Source: Sipunculus nudus
Lineage: Eukaryota; Annelida; Sipuncula; Golfingiida; Sipunculidae
Length of the DNA: 64,000 nt
Direction: 5' to 3'
Assembly: GCA_026874595.1 (NCBI GenBank)
Contig: CM049308.1
Coordinates: forward strand, 15,376,001-15,440,000
Part shown: positions 49,534 through 61,685 of the stretch, piece after piece
Layout of the letters: each line of letters starts with the position of its first letter
Numbering within the stretch: position 1 is the first letter of the stretch
The notes under the pieces: model-generated
Database searches by the model: none
Told to the model about the DNA's origin: nothing
Seen by the model: the letters and a program-made list of their open reading frames with translations, nothing else
Made by a program: the position numbers and the translations under genes

Positions 49534-49660
49534 GCTATCTGAATTTACTTAGATTTTATAGGGAAAAAGCTGAAAAACTTACCCAAATTTGAACAGTCAT
49601 TTGGCCAAGTAAGCATACTAACAGTTGCAGATTTTGTGAATATGTCAGCTTGAAAAAAAA
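49534..49660 (+). repeat. TTTTTAGCGAA-headed repeat, copy 2, right part after the insertion
   Basis: AGATTTTATAGGGAAAAAGC matches the region near 45306 of copy 1, showing that the host repeat continues here beyond the inserted element. Confidence 0.7.
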
Positions 49661-50370
49661 AGCATTTTAGCCAAATTCTTTCAGAATGTGTGAACAGATT
49701 TACCAACAGGCCGAGATTGTGTCTGTATCTTTAGATAGGTTGAGAAACTGCCAAATGTGGAGCCCTGTTTTTTTCCATTTTATAAATATTTATTTTCTGT
49801 TTTTATAAAATCAAAATTCCGGAATTATCCGTTTTATCTTTATATTTTATGTAATATAATTGCTACATACTTGTGAAAGTTAAATCTTGTAAAATCAGGA
49901 TGATTAAAGGGATGATGTGTTCAAAAAGCTGTTTATATCTTTTTAATTTAAATACTGCTATCACTGATGCCATAGTTACTTAAGTATATTTAAAATTATA
50001 CTTGGTCCTTCGCATAAATGGTTTTTAGTCCAGTGCCTGTGTTCACTGAATCAGCAAGACAGTTGGTCTTCATCTGTAAACAAATTAGTAAGGCATGTTT
50101 GTCAATAATCTTAAAATATTAAAGTTGGTGCCTACTGTAACAGTTGTGATCCGAAATTGTCACACCTTGCTTGTTATGTAGATGGCTGGCGCAGTTTGAA
50201 AAAATTTTATTTAAAAGGTATTGGCTGAGAATTTCTTTATTTGCAGTTTAAATCTGCTCTAAATCCGATTTTCCGCCGTATTCCGTGCATTTAATATAAT
50301 TCCGTTTTTGAACCCTAATTCCGTTTTCAAACCCAAATTCCTTTTTTTCCGTCCGTTATTTCGTTATAAC
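49661..50370. other. no gene recognised
   Basis: AT-rich, with TTCCGTTTT- and CCGTTATTCCG-like scraps near 50270-50350 that may be decayed repeat. No credible exon. Confidence 0.35.
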
Positions 50371-50960
50371 AGAAAAAACGGGGCTCTACAACTGTTTCAG
50401 ATTTGGCAACAGATCAAGAGTCCATTCAGTGCAGCCAGATATAGGTCAAGAGTTCAATCAGTGCAGCCAAGCACAAGGCATGTGATCACCTCATGGGTGA
50501 CATGTGAAAACCTCATGGGCACCATGTGATCACTTCATGGGTGTCATGCCCCTCAGGGCAGGGCCCCTGCATGAGCGTATGCAATGGTGTGGCTACTATT
50601 TCAGATATGGCAACAGGCTCGATGTCAGTCTGGATCTGTTTATAGCTTTGGCATATTTCCAACTGTATCAGATTAGGCAACAGGTCAATTGTTCTGCAGT
50701 GCAGCCAGGTATGGGTCAGGAGTTCACTCATTGCAGTGGCTGCATGCTATTTACAGCATTGGCAGACTGCCCACTGCATCATATTTGGCACCAAAGTTCA
50801 GCCTGGATCTATTTATAGCTTTGGCAGACTGCCAACTGTGTCAGATTATGCAACAGGTCAAGAGTTCACTCAGTGCAGCCAGGTACAGGTCAAAAGTTCA
50901 CTTAGTCTAGCCAGGTGCAGGTCATGAGTTCACTCAGTGCAGTAGCCTGAGCCAGCAAAT
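50371..50960. repeat. degenerate tandem repeat (CAGTGCAGCCAGGT units)
   Basis: Units with AGTTCACTCAGTGCAGCCAG, TTGGCAGACTGCC and CAGATT(T/A)GGCAACAGGTCA recur irregularly. A short CCTCATGGGTGACATGTGA-type repeat occurs at 50480-50550. GCGTATGCAATGGTGTGGC at 50574 matches the head of the TTTTTAGCGAA family, so the stretch may be part of a related element. Confidence 0.65.
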
Positions 50961-51094
50961 TTGTCACTTCACTCTGGGCAACTGCCTTTCTCACCTTAGC
51001 CTGGTCAGCCCCATGCATCAGACTCAAGGTAAGTTTGATGTATTGGCCTGATATTTTGACCTGTCTATGTGTCTTTGATGGGTCTCTCATTCAC

Positions 51095-51400
51095 AAGACA
51101 GGTGTCGCCACCTACAATGACTTTTGCACAGTGAATGTGCCTGCTTATTTCTACAGAGGAATTTGATATATCAGCCTGAAATTGGGCATACATATACATA
51201 TCGAATAGCTTTGTTGTATACAAGACTGGTGGTGCCACCTACAATAATTTTTGCACAGTGTGTGTCCCTGCTTATTTTCAGGAGGGGTTTGATATATCAG
51301 TCTGAAATTGGGCATATGTATATATCTCTGATAGCTTTGTTGTATACATGACTGGTGGTGCCAGCTACAATCATTTTTGTGTTGTGTGCACCCATGCCAG
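51095..51400 (+). repeat. tandem repeat with GGTGGTGCCACCTACAAT units (about 125 bp)
   Basis: Three units, at about 51099, 51226 and 51352, carry ACTGGTGGTGCCACCTACAA followed by TTTTTGCACAGTG and TTTGATATATCAG(C/T)CTGAAATTGGGCAT. Distantly related in design to the 280-bp-unit repeat (same palindrome followed by TTTTGCACAG). Confidence 0.8.
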
Positions 51401-52860
51401 CATTTCAGCAGTGATGTTTGTGTAATTGTTTTTTATTCAAAATGTTCAGTACTTGCATCATTCATATACATGAGAAGTAATGGTCCAGCATTGAAGCATT
51501 ATACCAGATGTATTTCCCAATGCACAGGTTCGCATTAGGCCTGTAGGCCTTGTTTATGCTTTCCAACTGGTTGAATATAAATTATTAAGGGAAAAGATCA
51601 AACATTATGTTTGAAACATTTTCTGTGAATTCTTATTTAAAAGAAATGTCAAAATTAAATATTTTAATTTGAAAACAAGATGAAGGAACTTGAGGACATT
51701 ATAGTTTCATGCAGCACTGAGTGTTACCCGTTGTGAATGAACAATCAATAGATCCAACAGTCCATTAATGCGGAAAACAGCGGAGCTTCAAGCAAGCAGT
51801 GTGCTGTAACAGCCTCAGTGCTGTAACCACTGCCAGCTGAAATAAATGGTATAAACAAAGGGCCGGCTGGTCTGTTCTTATCATCTCATTGTTGAAAACC
51901 ATCTAATCAGCATATTGGAAGGGAAAGCCTAGGCTCCCCCCTGTTCGTTGGGATTCATAAATAATTTCGTACATCCACTCCCACTGGGCCACAGTATGTA
52001 ATGGTGTTCAGGCAGTCATTATGTTACATGCCGGACTGAGTGTACGATCGCTTCCTGTACAAGTCATCTGAAAGGAGAGTGAAGCCATCCGAATGGAGAC
52101 TGGCCATCTGACCCAGCGTAGCTGCATGCTGCCTTTGTACAAGCAATAGATTAACCAAATACTCCCAGTCAATGTTGCCTTCCATTCTGCAATGTGAAGT
52201 ATTGACTGTAATGAACACTCAAATATTGTATTAGTAGTAGCGGAATACCTGCCCGCTGCCCGCAGTCCTTGTAAAAGTTATCATTGCGAGAAACTGTTGT
52301 TTCACGGTAACTTGGCTATTAGCAACATCTCCTCCTGGTAACTGAGTCACTCTGTAATATTTGCTCACCGCCATCAAAACCATGTCTACAAATTAGTCTA
52401 TTAGTAATTGACACTGCATGTCATGTTGACAGAGCTTATGTCATTAGCAACGGGATTAATTTCTTGCCATCCCAGTGAAATAACAACAGACCATGCCAGA
52501 GTTATGGCAGAATATGTGACGGACATAAAGTTCATTTGGTACATTCTGTGTCGTTGTATCATTGAGATTACAAGATAATTGACGATATTCTTTTATTTAA
52601 GACTGTATCAGTGATATGATATGTATGTAATTTGGTCCTGTTCAGATTGGACTCATTTAGATAAAGAATCATTGGGACTGCTGTGGTACTTGCTGATCAA
52701 TATGAATAATTTAGTGAATAATCTAGTGATGTTGATTAAGTTATAAGAAACCCTTTATGGTAACAAAGAATATGTTAGAGATGTCAGTATGATAATGATG
52801 AAGGTATTGATTTCTAACTGTATCAACATAAGTGGTGATTGTAATGTAAAAGATTAAACC
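51401..52860. other. intronic stretch, mostly unique
   Basis: The 51930-52500 part has a more balanced composition (for example around the 64-codon minus frame at 52024-52218) and no repeat similarity within the window, so it is a candidate conserved non-coding or regulatory segment. No recognisable exon. Confidence 0.35.

Positions 52861-52862
<2 letters not shown>

Positions 52863-52920
<58 letters not shown>
52863..52920. repeat. TA microsatellite
   Basis: An uninterrupted (TA)n tract of about 57 bases with no hairpin element in it, so it could be an empty target of the type occupied at 24.8 kb. Confidence 0.97.
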
Positions 52921-52923
<3 letters not shown>

Positions 52924-55439
52924 AATTTATAAGACATAAATCCCTCAAGTAAAGCTTTCACTCAGCAGGAACCCATTGAAATAAAATGAGAGAACCATTA
53001 AAATAAGATATTATTATGACCACTCTTACACAACAATCAGTTTCAGAAAACTGAATGGTGCCATAATATCAGTGATCTATTACTGTATTAGAGAAGCTGG
53101 CATTAAGACCAGAAGTCATTGTGGGTGATGCAGGTTTAAATATATGACATATCGGCAAACCTGAGTGTGGCACATGCCTGGCTAGCCTTCAAGCAAGCAG
53201 AAAGCTAGTTCAGCCTGTGACTATAGGTGTCAGACTGTGCAAATGACGCTGTGCAGCAAGTCTCATGGCTGGATGGAGAGTTACAGTACTGTGGAGACTG
53301 TTTTTCATATAAATATGTCCAAAAAATTCACAGACCAGCGCTGATACAGCTCAATGGTTACCAAGCATTAATTGGAAACAGATCAATAAGATCCGATGGT
53401 ACTGCAAAATAGCTCGTCCACTCGGGGTTGGTGTGGTATTGGCGAATTCAGAAACGTGGCCCCACTCAGACTGGAGGTACAGTTAACACTGACCGGTGTA
53501 TATGGAAATGGTCCTTTATCATCAGGTGCAGGCCATCGCAGCTAGCGTCACAATGACGGCACCATCGGACTGATTATTATTACAGGGAGCAGTCCAACAG
53601 GGCTGCACAAGCCAAGTGATTAGCCTGTGTTTGGTGTGCTCACCCTTTCAACACCAGAGTGGATTATATCATACTAAAGGGATTAATGCCACTAATCAGC
53701 TGAACCACATTGGCTGCTTAATTTGATTGATATGCTAAACACCTGCAATGATATCTTAAGACCTTGGCAAGTTAATAACAGTAGATCGCTTTAGCAGCCA
53801 GTTAGTCATACCATTCAGTGCCGGTCTACTGCTGCTGCTGCTGTTTAGGTCCCTTTTCTAGGAGTCCTCAGTGGCTGTGGCAGCAATACACTTAGTGTAC
53901 AACAGAAGACTGCACCAACTTCCTGGAGTAGTGAAGCACCCACACACCGCTGGAGCTGTCACGGAACCTGAAGCGGTTATATGTGATTACTCCTGTACCT
54001 GTGGATGCTGACATCTGCCAACTTGTCATCATCTGGGAGTCGGGTATCACATGTGTGCAGGGGACCTCTCAGGGTTAAATTTTCCCTTGTTTGACAAAGG
54101 AGTATCTTGTGGCAGCTGATGCTGCAGCACTTGTATCCTTATAAAGCATCAACTAAGGGAGAAGGCAGACAGGTGACAATTATAAGCGGAGATTGCCACC
54201 TCCAAGTCAGGTGAATGGAGACTATATATAGATACACCTACGCATTGAACAAGGTGGGAACAGTAACAAAAAGGCCAGATCACAAGACTTGAACACCAGC
54301 CCAGCTTTTTACGGGAGCTATAGATTTAATAACCAGCTGACTAGCACCGTTGCATTATGTTCTGAGGCATGAGGTTACAGTCGTACTCTTATATGGTTTG
54401 TTATCTGATGGTCCATATTGAAATAATAGCGGTTCGTTTTTGTTAAACAGTCTCCTCCCCTGGGTTCAGAGCTGGCTGGTGCTTGCTGTATGTGCTGGCT
54501 GACACAGTATTAGGTTTAAGGCCTAGTGTTAAGGTCTGGAGATGTATAGATTTTAAGCAGTACAGACACTGCAATGGTTCATTAATGCCTTATGCAAGAC
54601 ATCATAGTGGATATATAGCCACCACAACCAGTGTATGCTCAAAATCATATAAAGAGAAGCATGTGCAAAATTAATCTGTAGACTGGGCGGCAGAGATGAT
54701 CAGTAGCCGTCTAAAAGCCGGAGGATAGGCTTAGTAGCCATCAGGATATGTGGATTTAAAGTGGGGCTGATGCACCGGATACTCTTTGGGCCATCAACCA
54801 CTGTTTTGACCATATTAATGATTTAATTACAACAAACATAACTACTTGGATACAGTCTGCAACTCTGTGTGATATACAATACAGGAATCTGTGATTACTG
54901 TTGTGACAGTATGCGTTCAGTAACGTGTGGGTTGACATAAGCCTGTCCCCTCAGATTTTTTTCTGTGAAAAAAAATCTTAACGGTGAATATAACATTATT
55001 TAACGGTTATTTATTAAAGGAGATTCTTGTGAAAGTTTAAACAAAATCAGTAGAAGCAGCGTTTTAGAAATTGCTTGACAGAACAGCAGTGCTGCTGTCC
55101 TAATCTTGATAATTAGATCTGCAACCCAGGAGAGCATATATGAACCAAATTAAATGCACAGAGGTGATATTGCTTGAGGTCATCTGAGTACAGCCAGTGC
55201 TAAATGTTCATTTCAGTACTGCCAGGAAGTGGTATGTATTCTTCAACACACAAAGTAGGAATTATCCAAAGCCATCATTAGTGCTAATGAGCTATTAGAG
55301 CTCAACAAATCTCGTTTGTGATTTGTTTTATTTGTTGACAAACATTGAGGGCTGATGACTTTTATATACAAAACAGATATATATATCTGGTTATACTTAT
55401 GTTGCACAGTGACTTGACGTGTGCATTATTAGATTTTAG
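52921..55439. other. unique sequence upstream of the second SNAP-25-like exon
   Basis: Comparatively GC-balanced between about 53100 and 54750, free of obvious repeats, with CAGCTGATGCTGCAGC and CTGCTGCTGCTG motifs. No coding frame over 65 codons is convincing. If the exon at 55934 has its own promoter, this is the natural place for its control sequences. AT-rich from 54960 on. Confidence 0.35.
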
Positions 55440-55444
55440 GAGAC

Positions 55445-55900
55445 ATTTAATCATAGTGATCCTCAAAAGGATTACTTGATCCTTACAAGGATTACCACAG
55501 TTCCTAAGGAATTACATGTGATCCTTATAAGGATTAATTTTCACCTATCCACTCAAGGATTACTTTAATCCACACAAGGATTAATTATCACTGATCCTTG
55601 CAAGGGTTACAATCATTAGGATTACTGCTGGACTGCCAAAGGATTCCCTGCAATCTTCACAAGAGATATCTGATCCTTTCAAGGATTATATCTCAAGGAT
55701 AACAACCGATCCTTAAAAAAGACAGTTCCTCACAAGAATATCCCTGATCCTCAGAGGTAACCACCACCCTGCATAGGAATTCTCTGAAATATCCTTACAA
55801 CTTACAAGGATTATCCTGATCATCAAAAGGATAACAAGCATTCCTTAAAAGGATTATCACCAGTCTTGGTCAAGATTACTGCTGATCCTTCAAGGATTAG
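55445..55900. repeat. AAGGATTA/GATCCTT array immediately upstream of the second exon
   Basis: About 455 bp in which I count 11 exact GGATTA/TAATCC hexamers and 8 GATCCT, often paired as short palindromes such as GATCCTTACAAGGATTA or GATCCTTATAAGGATTA. Spacing is irregular (about 10-120 bp) and flanking bases are unique, unlike an ordinary minisatellite. GGATTA is the core bound by K50 homeodomains (Otx, Pitx, Goosecoid types). The array ends about 35 bases before the ATG at 55934. Confidence 0.85.
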
Positions 55901-55933
55901 CCTGTTGGTGTGAAGAAGTAAAATCAAACAACC

Positions 55934-56044
55934 ATGCCGGATAAAAAGGCCACCGCTACGAGTGTCCCTGAGGAGGAGGTGGAAGAAAAACCCAAGACGG
56001 AAGCCGAGATTCTGATGATGCAACTGAATAATGGCACATTAGAA
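55934..56044 (+). CDS. candidate alternative first coding exon of the SNAP-25-like gene (37 codons)
   Basis: The frame opens at an ATG with A at -3 (ACCATGC). It encodes a charged leader with MPDKKATATSVPEEEVEEKP and then KTEAEILMMQLNNGTLE. This last part aligns without gaps to RTELQEIQMQMNATTDE of the 21304-21420 exon: 7 of 17 identical, including T-E at the start and E at the end, with several conservative changes. It ends after GAA in phase 0 at GTAGGC (56045), so it could splice to the same next exon as the first. The donor is weaker than that of the first exon (A at -1, G at +4). Without splicing the frame would read on to a stop near 56155, giving 73 residues. Immediately upstream is the GGATTA array, which may be its promoter; AAGGATTAG at 55892-55900 could alternatively be a weak acceptor. 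Identity as a SNAP-25 exon is inference; an unrelated small exon is the alternative. Confidence 0.55.
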
Positions 56045-56117
56045 GTAGGCCTCATCTTTTTATATGTATCTACTTCAGTTACTTCAGGCCCAGTCCCAGA
56101 TCTGTATTTGTTAAAGC

Positions 56118-58665
56118 TGCCCATTCACCTATCTTTTGAAAAAGAATTTATGTGATTTCTGGCTTCCTCTGTGCATATATAAATGATCTAAGGGTAATTT
56201 TGGTAAGGAAAAATTCTTTAATGCCTTTGTGAAGGGTGTATGAACTTGTTTATCAACAACATGTTTGTAAACACAGCAATGTTTACAAACAGGAAAAACA
56301 TGTAACCTAAAGTGGTAGGTTACATATATGCAAAGGTAGAAAGGTCACTTGTTGCAAAACACCATTTGCAAAGCTCAGCCTCATCTGACTTGCTGCCAGA
56401 TGCCCTTGTTGAATTTGTTTTGATTATTTTGGTGGGCCCCCACATATTTTTTACAAATTGACATAAACAAAACAAGCAGTTTGTGAGTGGTGATATCCAT
56501 GTTTCCTGGCCTTTTTTTTATAAAAAACTCCAAGGGATTACCTTTAGTTTATAAAGGTCAGATAGGTGATTGGGCCCCTTTAACATAACAATGGTCCTCT
56601 ACATTCCAAAAGTTCCTTACTTTACTGATTGCAGAAATTGCCAAGGAGTTCTGAAACAGTCTTTTTTTCATATGCAATATTTTAAATTTTTTACAAGTTT
56701 TGCTTTCCTCACACAGTAGACATAATATATTTGGATCATATATCTGTCTATTATGAGGCCCCAATAAACTTTAAATGGGCAGATTACTCTTTGAAGGAGG
56801 TTATTTCTTCACCCCTGTTCATACTTTTTGTCTGTCAGTCTGTAAGGATTCGATGGAATAATTTGTGTCATTATTTGGGAGGATTGGAAATATGCAGTGT
56901 TGATTTTCATCCAGGGCCATATCAAAGATAACTTTATCCTACACAAATCCACTTAGACCTTAGCAGATCCATACATTTTAGAATTTAGGTATACAGTCAG
57001 ATGTGTATACTAGACACTGACTGTATACTAGACACAAGCAACCAGCTGTGTGCTTCATTGTGGCTGTCTATCACAATATATATATCCCCTTGGGCAGGCA
57101 TAGTGCTTTATATTATTCACTGTAGGTGGCATCTGTGTACTTAAAGCCAGCTATACATCAGCCTTGTTTGTAGAATTTATGTCATTTCTAGATTACACTG
57201 CATACATATCAGTGAACTGTAGGTAATTCCTGCTAGGAAAGGTTTGATGATGGTATAAGCTTGTTTATCTACAAGCTGTTAGTAAACATACCCATGTTGA
57301 CAAACAGAAAAAGCATATTTGGCACAGAGGGTTGATACACATGTATGGAGATCAAAAGGTTTCTTGTTCTTTGTGGTGAGACTGAGAATATATAAAAAGC
57401 ATTATTTTGTCATTTGTAAAACTTGGGTTTGTCTGATTTTTCCCTGGAAGTCCTTTTTGGAAGTTTTGGGTTCATGACTGGTGGCTATTTTGTAGGGGCC
57501 CCAATACATTATAAACATGCTGGTATAAACAAAACAGCCTGTGCCAGTTGTTACCGGTGCTTTTTGGATGATTTAATAGGAATTATCTTTATTAAATATA
57601 TATCAGATATTGGAACAGGCTTTTTAATCTTCTCTTTCACCGTCCTTTTACTAGCAGAGTTTTCCCTACAAATTATTGTATCCCATATATTTTATACTGA
57701 CTTAAATGTTAAGCCTAGTTGGAGGTGTTTTGGCTCTACTCTGTACCCACTAGTTGAAACCAGTTGTCAAATGCATCAATGTTCGAGTGTCTGAATTTTT
57801 TTCAGTGTTCTTCACAGGTTCAGCCAATAGTCACTGTTTCATTCTACACTGTCTGCTAAACTCTCCCTAAAGAAAAAGTCTTGCACTTTTATTAATAGGT
57901 AAAAATACCAGGCTAGACATTGGTAAGAGTAGGAAATCAATGCCCAGTACGCTGTAGAAATAGCTTTATTATAGGGTTCACAAATGAAATTGTTATGGTG
58001 CAACAGGGCATTCCTTATTATAGACATGGTAATGACAAGATGTGGTTGGATACTCCTTAAATGTTTTTGAGGGCGGATAATTACATATGAATCAGCCCTA
58101 AGAGAGGGCGGCATTGTTTATCATATCTGAATACCAGAACTTTTGGTTTTATTATCAGAATAGGCCTGGAGACAGAGAGAGTATTTGGTTAAAGCTGTTC
58201 ATTCATCTACCTTTTGAAAAAGAAGTTATGTGATATCTGGCTTCCTCTGTGTTAATATTAATGATCTGAGGGTAATTCTGGTTATGAAAAGTTCTTGTAA
58301 CGCCTCTGTGAAGGATGTATGAACTTGTTTATCAACAACATGTTTGTAAACACAGCAGTGTTGACAAACAGGAAAACATGTAACCTAAGGTGGAAGGTTT
58401 TATATATGTGGAGGTAGAATAGTCACTCGTAGCAAAACACCATTTGCAAAGCTCTGGCTTATCTGACTTGACCCAAGATGCCCTTGTTGAATTTGTTTTG
58501 ATTATTTTCGCAGGCCCCTACATATGATAAACATGTTGATATTATCAAAACCAGCAGCCTGTATGTGTTGATATCCACGTTTTCTGGCCTATATTTATAA
58601 AAGCACCAAGGGATTACGTTTAGTTTATAAAGTTCAGATAATTAATTGGGCCACTTTAAATGATT
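56118..58665 (+). repeat. block of about 500 bp present three times at about 1.03-kb spacing
   Basis: Copies at about 56118-56560, 57160-57560 and 58190-58640 share GAACTTGTTTATCAACAACA, TTGACAAACAGGAAAA, GCAAAACACCATTTGCAAAG and a GGCCCC(C/A)(A/T)CATA(T/C) block. The first and third are clearly similar; the middle one is more diverged. A fourth GAGGCCCCAATAAACTTTAA near 56757 suggests further decayed units. The 123-codon frame at 57423-57794 crosses the middle copy and has no recognisable domain. Confidence 0.75.
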
Positions 58666-60940
58666 ATTTGAACAAATTTATGAATATGATTAACTTAAAG
58701 GTTAAATAAAAGTTTGATAATTGAGTATAAAAATTAGTTTTTAGGTGTACCACCCCCTACAGTTTCTTGTGATTTGTTTTATATATAACTTATTTTTCAT
58801 GCCTAAGATGGACCTAATATGAAAGACAATTTCAAATTCTTTCATTTTAATATATATAACTTCTGGTATTGGGAGTACCATAAGAGTAATATTCACTTTA
58901 TTGGCAATTTTATGAAATCAGTTATTCACATAAGTGTCATTTGCAAGTCAGAACCTATATAACATAGAATCATAAAATTCCCAGGCTGAAGCTGAAAACA
59001 TTATATGTCTCTTATGATTTGAGGGTACCCTAACACAGTCAATGAATGAAACACTTAACTAGAGTCACCACAGTAAATGTTAATTGAGGTTCACCATATT
59101 AACAAGTCTAGACTTGTCAAATTATGCAAATCTATCTGAGACAACAATGGAGTTGCAGTTTCTTTGATGTTTTCTTTTTTTTATTGCCTTTTAAACAAGC
59201 TGAGTTTGTAATTATATAAATTTACTGGACTTGAACACAGGAATCAATAATTATATTGTTCTCTTGTGGTTTGCTTATCTGGCTTAAACTGCTCTGCTGC
59301 ACCTATAGCAATGTATTGGCATCCAAACATAAAGCCAGTAGGCATATTATAAGTGGTATCAGAATGTATGATGCAGACATTTGCTTTCAGCTGAACTGGC
59401 TGACCTGTCTCAGAACTTTATCTATTTTTTGTGTTTTCCAAAGTATTCAATAAGTATTTCCAGACTTATATCTTGTTTGTTGATATACAAGTTTGTTGCA
59501 GATATTTAGACTTAAAACTATAATTTAAAGTTGTATTCTTTTAATGATATATAAACATTAGTTTCACTTTCACATGTTATTGTTAAAATGAACATCAGCA
59601 GTTGAACAAGCACAACACTAATCCTTTAATTATAAAAACTTATAAACAACAGTTTTTGTCTTCTTTCAAGTAATTAAATTACTTTAATAATAATGGTGAT
59701 TTAAGTTAAAATCATTTTGGATTCAATGAATTGACATTTATATTACAAAGGGATGACCTTGACCTTTGATCTAGATTTTTTGATGACTATTGGCATTTGA
59801 TCTTGACCTCTTCACATTGCTTTTTGCCTGAATTTAAATGATGTCATGGTTGTTTGTAGACAGTAGTGTAGTTATAGCAGAAACATTATGTTCCACAAGC
59901 ATATCTCCAAAATGAGAGTACAAGATTAATATGTAAAATATCCTTATTGACTAATTTCACAGCAGAAATACACAAAATGTGCTCAGTAACCTCAGTCTGT
60001 AACACTAAATTTCTGATTGATTGGTAGTTTCATTAATGTGACATATTGATTTGTAAGAGAAAGATGTCACTTCCCGAGGGCAAATTACAGGTAACTAGTG
60101 TGAATGAAAACTGAATAGGTGTGTCTGTGGATTTATAACTTTCATATCTGTTGTTTTTTCCCCACACACTATTATGGAAATCAATCAACCTCTTTTGTCA
60201 AGAAAAAATAATTCATTTGATACTTCAGACATGATTAGGCATACCCCTTCCACATGAACATGGCCATAATTATTATTTCACAATCATGTGTAGGGAAGAC
60301 AGGGTGCCTTTAGAGTCATGATGTAAGACTTTTAAAATGCATTATATGACTCGGCTAAAACAACTCACTTAGAAACAATATTCCAAAGATAAAGTAAATA
60401 TATAATCCAATCCTGCAATTCCTGCTTAAGCACAAGTAAATTGGTGTTTTTATGTAAAGCATGGATTATCATACTTAAGTATGTGTTGTTGGAGAAAATC
60501 TTGTTTTTGATACTGAAAACAAACTGATTGAATTAACACCATGGGTTTTGAAACATTCCTAATATTTTTTAATTTTGAACACTGACTAAGTAATGCTTTC
60601 ATTGTGATGTCTGATGCATGTTGGATATAAAATGCCAAATAATTATGACCATGTTGATGAAATCTATTTATGTTTAACTACATTTTTTTCCCAGATAGAG
60701 CATAACAGGCAAATTTTGAAGGTCCTGTGGTTTGTTGACTTAATTATGTGACTTAGTTGAAGGCAAGACCCATTAGTATGTCATAGGTATAGTTGTATAG
60801 GTTTAACACTTAACCTGTAGTAAATTTATTAACAGTCCATGCTATCTAATGTACACCTGACAGCTGAATTAGGGTAATTTGGTATCATTTATTAATTTCC
60901 TTCACTGTGGTCTGCAACTGTACCACATCAAGACATATTT
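58666..60940. other. AT-rich intronic sequence, nothing recognised
   Basis: No exon or repeat identified. TGACCTTGACCTTTGATC near 59757 may be a scrap of the GGTCAAAGGTCA repeat family. Confidence 0.35.
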
Positions 60941-60943
60941 TTT

Positions 60944-61685
60944 ACCTAAACTTAGAAAATTTCATGAAAAATAGAAATTTCCATGACAGATACACATGTA
61001 CGGACTTTTTTTCTCAATGCCTGCAGATATTGACCTGATTTTTGGTGTGTGGGCAGATAATGACCAGTTACAGATCGAGTTCGTGTTTCGTCCCAGTTGA
61101 CCTACTTTTGACTTTTTTTCGCAGTGCCTGCAGATATTGGCCTGATTTTTGGTGTGTGGGCAGATATTGACCAGTTACAGATCGAGTTCGCGTTTCGTCC
61201 CAGTTGACCTACTTTTGACCGTTTACGGCTCCTGAACATAGAAAAATAGAAAAATAGAAAAATAGAAATTTTCATAACAAATGCATATGTACCGACTTTT
61301 TTTCCTCAATGCCTGCTGATACCACCCTGATTTTTTATGTGTGGTCAGATAATGACAGTTACAGATCGAGTTCGCGTTTCATCCCGGTTGACCTACTTTT
61401 GATTGTTTTACTGCTCCTAAACATAGAAAATTTCATGAAAGACAGAAATTTTTATGGAAAATGCACATGTATGGACTTTTTTCACAGTGCCTGCAGATAC
61501 TGGCCTGATTTTTGGTGTGTTGCTTGATAATGACCCGTAACAGATCAAGTTTGCATTATGCCCTTGTTGACCTACTTTTGACCATATGACACCTCCTGAA
61601 CTTAAAAACTTTTTTAAAATTTAACAAATGTTTCTAATTTGCCCAAGGCGGGGGCATTCGTGTCGTTCCGACACATCTAGTTTTA
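60944..61685 (+). mobile_element. second copy of the 180-bp-unit element, 5'-truncated
   Basis: Four units matching those at 47.1-49.5 kb, ending in the same GCCCAAGGCGGGGGCATT...CGACACATCTAGTTTT terminus. The last two units (61270-61685) closely follow 49115-49533, including the variant CCTCAATGCCTGC and CCACCCTGATTTTTTATGTG. The GCCCCCGCC head is absent. One unit boundary is fused (61105-61120), giving a shortened unit. Confidence 0.88.

Noticed and set aside
57423-57794. 123-codon ORF as a gene
   Set aside because: It crosses a decayed repeat block. Hydrophobic stretches reflect T-rich codons, and there is no homologous frame in the sister copies.
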